A DNA stretch of 6,288 nt from Actinomycetes bacterium (lineage in GTDB: Bacteria; Actinomycetota; Actinomycetes; Prado026), in NCBI GenBank assembly GCA_025455945.1, contig JALOLN010000119.1:1-6288 (forward strand), given 5' to 3'. Positions within the stretch are counted from its first letter, which is position 1, and each line of letters begins with the position of its first letter. A program made the translations under genes and the position numbers. The notes beneath the pieces were generated by a model, which ran no database searches, was not told where the DNA came from, and saw only the letters and a list, made by a program, of their open reading frames with translations. Positions 4,478-6,288 of the stretch are shown here, one piece after another.

Positions 4478-6288
4478 ATGCCAGCGTCCACCGCACCCGG
4501 ACCGGCCGCCCGCGCCACCTTCGCCTACCTGCCAGGGCTCGACGGGCTGCGTGCCGTCGCCGTCCTCGGGGTGATCTTCTTCCACCTCGACCTGGGGTGG
4601 ATCCCGGGGGGCTTCCTGGGCGTGGACGTCTTCTTCGTCCTCAGCGGGTTCCTCATCAGCTCGCTGCTGCTGGAGGAGCTCGACCGGAGCGGCCGGGTGG
4701 ACTTCGGCGCCTTCTACCTGCGGCGAGCCCGCCGGCTGCTCCCTGCCCTGCTGCTGGTCCTGGCGTTCGTGGCCGTGGCCGGGGCCACCGTGGCGCGAGA
4801 CGCGGCCGCCCAGATCCGGCAGGACCTCCTGCCGGGGCTGTTCTTCGCGAGCAACTGGTGGTCTGTGCTGGCCGACCGCTCGTACTTCGAGGCGATCGGC
4901 CGGCCGCCGCTGCTGCAGCACCTGTGGTCGCTCGCCGTGGAGGAGCAGTTCTACCTGCTCTGGCCGGTCCTGCTGCTGGCGGCCGCGCGGTGGCGGGGCC
5001 GGCGCGGGGTCCTCGTGGTCGCCGCCGCGGGGGCGCTGGCCTCAACGGTCCTCATGGGCGTGCTGTCCGTGCGCGCCGGCTACCCGCTCGTCGACGCCAG
5101 CCGCGTGTACTTCGGCTCCGACACCCACGCGATGGGCCTGCTCGTCGGTGCGGCCCTGGCCACGCTGTGGCGGCCGGCCCGGCTGCCCCGGGAGGTGGCG
5201 CCGGCCGCCCGCCGGGCCCTGGACCTCACCGGATGGGTCGCGCTCGCCGCCGTGCTGGTCATCTTCTGGCGCACCGACCAGTACGCGCCGTGGCTGTACC
5301 GCGGCGGGTTCCTGCTCGTGGCGCTCGTCGTGGCGGTCCTCGTCGCCGTCGCCAGCCACCCGGCCAGCCGGGTGGGTCCGGCCCTGGGCACGCCCGTGCT
5401 GCGGTACGTGGGTGAGCGGTCCTACGGGCTCTACCTGTGGCACTGGCCGGTCTTCATGCTCACCCGGCCGGTCCTGGACGTCGTGGACAACGGGTGGCCG
5501 CTCCTGCTCGGACGCCTCGGCCTGGTGTTCGCCATCGCCGAGGTCTCCTACCGCTACGTCGAGCTGCCGGTGCGCCAGGGGGCGCTCACCCGGCGGCTGC
5601 GCGGGCTGCGCGAGCGCTGGCGCCACACCCCCGCGCCGGGGCGGACCGCCCTCGGGCTGCGCCTGGCGGGTGTCGGCGCCGTCGCCGTGCTGTCCACCGG
5701 CTTCGTCGGCAGCGCGCTCGCCGCTGCGCCCGCGCCACAGGGCGAGTCCTACCTCGGCGGCGACGGCGTGACGTCGGTGCTGGCCGACGCTGACGCCGAC
5801 GTCCAGCCCGATGTGGTCGAGCCGAGCACGCCCCCGCCGAGCACGCCCGCGCCGGCCTCCCCGCCGCCGGCACCGGCGGCTGCCGCACCGCGCGCCAGCG
5901 CGGCACCGGCGGTGCCCGCAGCGGGAGTCGTCCGCGTGCGGGCCACGATCATCGGCGACAGTGTCGTGCTCGGGGCCCGCCGGGGCCTCGGCCGGGTCCT
6001 GCCCGCCAGCCGGATCGACGCCTCGATCGCCCGGCAGACCAAGGACATCGCGGCGCGCATCCGGGCCCTCGAGGCGTCCGGGTCCCTGGCCCCGGTCGTC
6101 GTGCTGCACCTGGGCAGCAACGGCATCGCCACCCCCGACCAGCTGCGCGCGATCCTCGCCGACCTCGCCGACCGACGGGTCGTCCTCGTGACGTCCGCCG
6201 GCCCGCACCCCTGGCAGGACTACACGAACCGCACCATCACCAAGGTGGCCCCCCAGTACGACAACGTCCGGGTCGCCGACTGGGCCGC
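4478..6288 (+). CDS. OatA-like acyltransferase: membrane acyltransferase-3 domain plus SGNH domain, 3' partial
   Basis: This probable envelope O-acetyltransferase moves acyl groups across the membrane onto an extracytoplasmic polymer, such as peptidoglycan or another glycan. The window holds 603 codons and no stop. The acyltransferase-3 domain (about 16-365) shows LPGLDGLRAVAVLGVIFFH (18-36, with the conserved R25 and candidate catalytic H36), FFVLSGFLIS (52-61), LWSLAVEEQFYLLWP (149-163), YFGSDTHAMGLLVG (211-224), YGLYLWHWP (316-324) and a last hydrophobic helix at about 394-414. A Pro/Ala/Ser-rich linker (about 440-483) leads to an SGNH domain with block I IIGDSV (S495), RIDASIARQ (512-520) and block III LHLGSNG (N548). 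The D-x-x-H block would lie past the edge. IARQ and GSNG resemble OatA, but the acceptor cannot be told. The ATG at 4478 starts ten codons before the homology. It lacks a clear Shine-Dalgarno sequence, and a weak -10-like GACCAT (4464-4469) precedes it. Confidence 0.92.
   Translation, partial: MPASTAPGPAARATFAYLPGLDGLRAVAVLGVIFFHLDLGWIPGGFLGVDVFFVLSGFLISSLLLEELDRSGRVDFGAFYLRRARRLLPALLLVLAFVAVAGATVARDAAAQIRQDLLPGLFFASNWWSVLADRSYFEAIGRPPLLQHLWSLAVEEQFYLLWPVLLLAAARWRGRRGVLVVAAAGALASTVLMGVLSVRAGYPLVDASRVYFGSDTHAMGLLVGAALATLWRPARLPREVAPAARRALDLTGWVALAAVLVIFWRTDQYAPWLYRGGFLLVALVVAVLVAVASHPASRVGPALGTPVLRYVGERSYGLYLWHWPVFMLTRPVLDVVDNGWPLLLGRLGLVFAIAEVSYRYVELPVRQGALTRRLRGLRERWRHTPAPGRTALGLRLAGVGAVAVLSTGFVGSALAAAPAPQGESYLGGDGVTSVLADADADVQPDVVEPSTPPPSTPAPASPPPAPAAAAPRASAAPAVPAAGVVRVRATIIGDSVVLGARRGLGRVLPASRIDASIARQTKDIAARIRALEASGSLAPVVVLHLGSNGIATPDQLRAILADLADRRVVLVTSAGPHPWQDYTNRTITKVAPQYDNVRVADWA
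5822..5851 (+). repeat. Short tandem repeat in the acyltransferase linker
   Basis: CCGAGCACGCCC occurs at 5822-5833 and again at 5837-5848, giving two units with a 15-base period that encode PSTPP and PSTPA. It lies in the low-complexity Pro/Ala linker between the membrane and SGNH domains. A related GCACCGGCGG motif recurs further along the linker. The repeat keeps the reading frame, so copy-number change would alter only linker length. Confidence 0.6.

Noticed and set aside
3454..4518. Minus-strand open frame of 354 codons opposite DUF1254/DUF1214.
   Set aside because: Compositionally biased translation that would also read through the large inverted repeat; the plus strand has the domain homology.
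4468..5415. Plus-strand frame from the ATG at 4468, out of frame with the acyltransferase.
   Set aside because: It gives an Arg/Ala/Gly-rich product with no motifs, while the frame from the ATG at 4478 carries the full set of acyltransferase-3 motifs and stays open to the window end.
5042..6208. Minus-strand open frame of 388 codons opposite the acyltransferase.
   Set aside because: Low-complexity Arg/Gly/His-rich translation, antisense to clear acyltransferase and SGNH motifs; it is a shadow frame.
1..6288. A defence, toxin-antitoxin or secondary-metabolite system.
   Set aside because: No nuclease, toxin, reverse transcriptase, synthase or modification enzyme is recognisable. The genes are ordinary metabolic and envelope functions on mixed strands.

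Overview
The window is a gene-dense chromosomal stretch from a very GC-rich bacterium (by eye well over 70% G+C, with third codon positions almost all G or C). GTG starts, TANNNT-type -10 boxes placed directly before start codons, and the protein families present point to a high-GC actinomycete. A Geodermatophilaceae-like organism is my guess, but nothing in the window proves the genus. I see no tRNA, rRNA, insertion sequence, phage gene, integration site or CRISPR array. The only large structured non-coding element is a long inverted repeat near 4.4 kb.

Layout: (1) 1-1120, + strand: the C-terminal three quarters or so of a malic enzyme whose start lies outside the window. (2) 1102-2087, - strand: a two-gene operon, first a 79-residue two-helix membrane protein of the PLDc_N type, then a GlpF-type aquaglyceroporin joined to it by an ATGA stop/start overlap. 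The aquaporin gene runs tail-to-tail into the malic enzyme gene with a 19-base overlap. (3) 2112/2121-2906, + strand: a GNAT acetyltransferase with an extra N-terminal half, divergent from the operon across only a few tens of bases. (4) 2965-4383, + strand: a membrane-anchored DUF1254/DUF1214 protein. (5) 4364-4453: a roughly 90-base imperfect inverted repeat that contains the DUF1254 stop codon and probably ends its transcript. (6) 4478 to the window end, + strand: a large OatA-like acyltransferase (membrane acyltransferase-3 domain, Pro/Ala linker, extracytoplasmic SGNH domain) that is cut by the window edge before its last catalytic motif.

Functionally this is a mixed housekeeping and envelope neighbourhood: malate-to-pyruvate metabolism, glycerol or small-solute uptake, a small-molecule acetyltransferase, an exported or anchored protein of unknown activity, and an enzyme that probably O-acetylates a cell-envelope polymer. 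Only the PLDc_N-aquaporin pair shows clear operon architecture. I found no convincing undescribed multi-gene system. The points most worth a second look are the large hairpin at 4364-4453, the compact divergent and apparently leaderless promoter pair around 2088-2121, and the translationally coupled small membrane protein and aquaporin.
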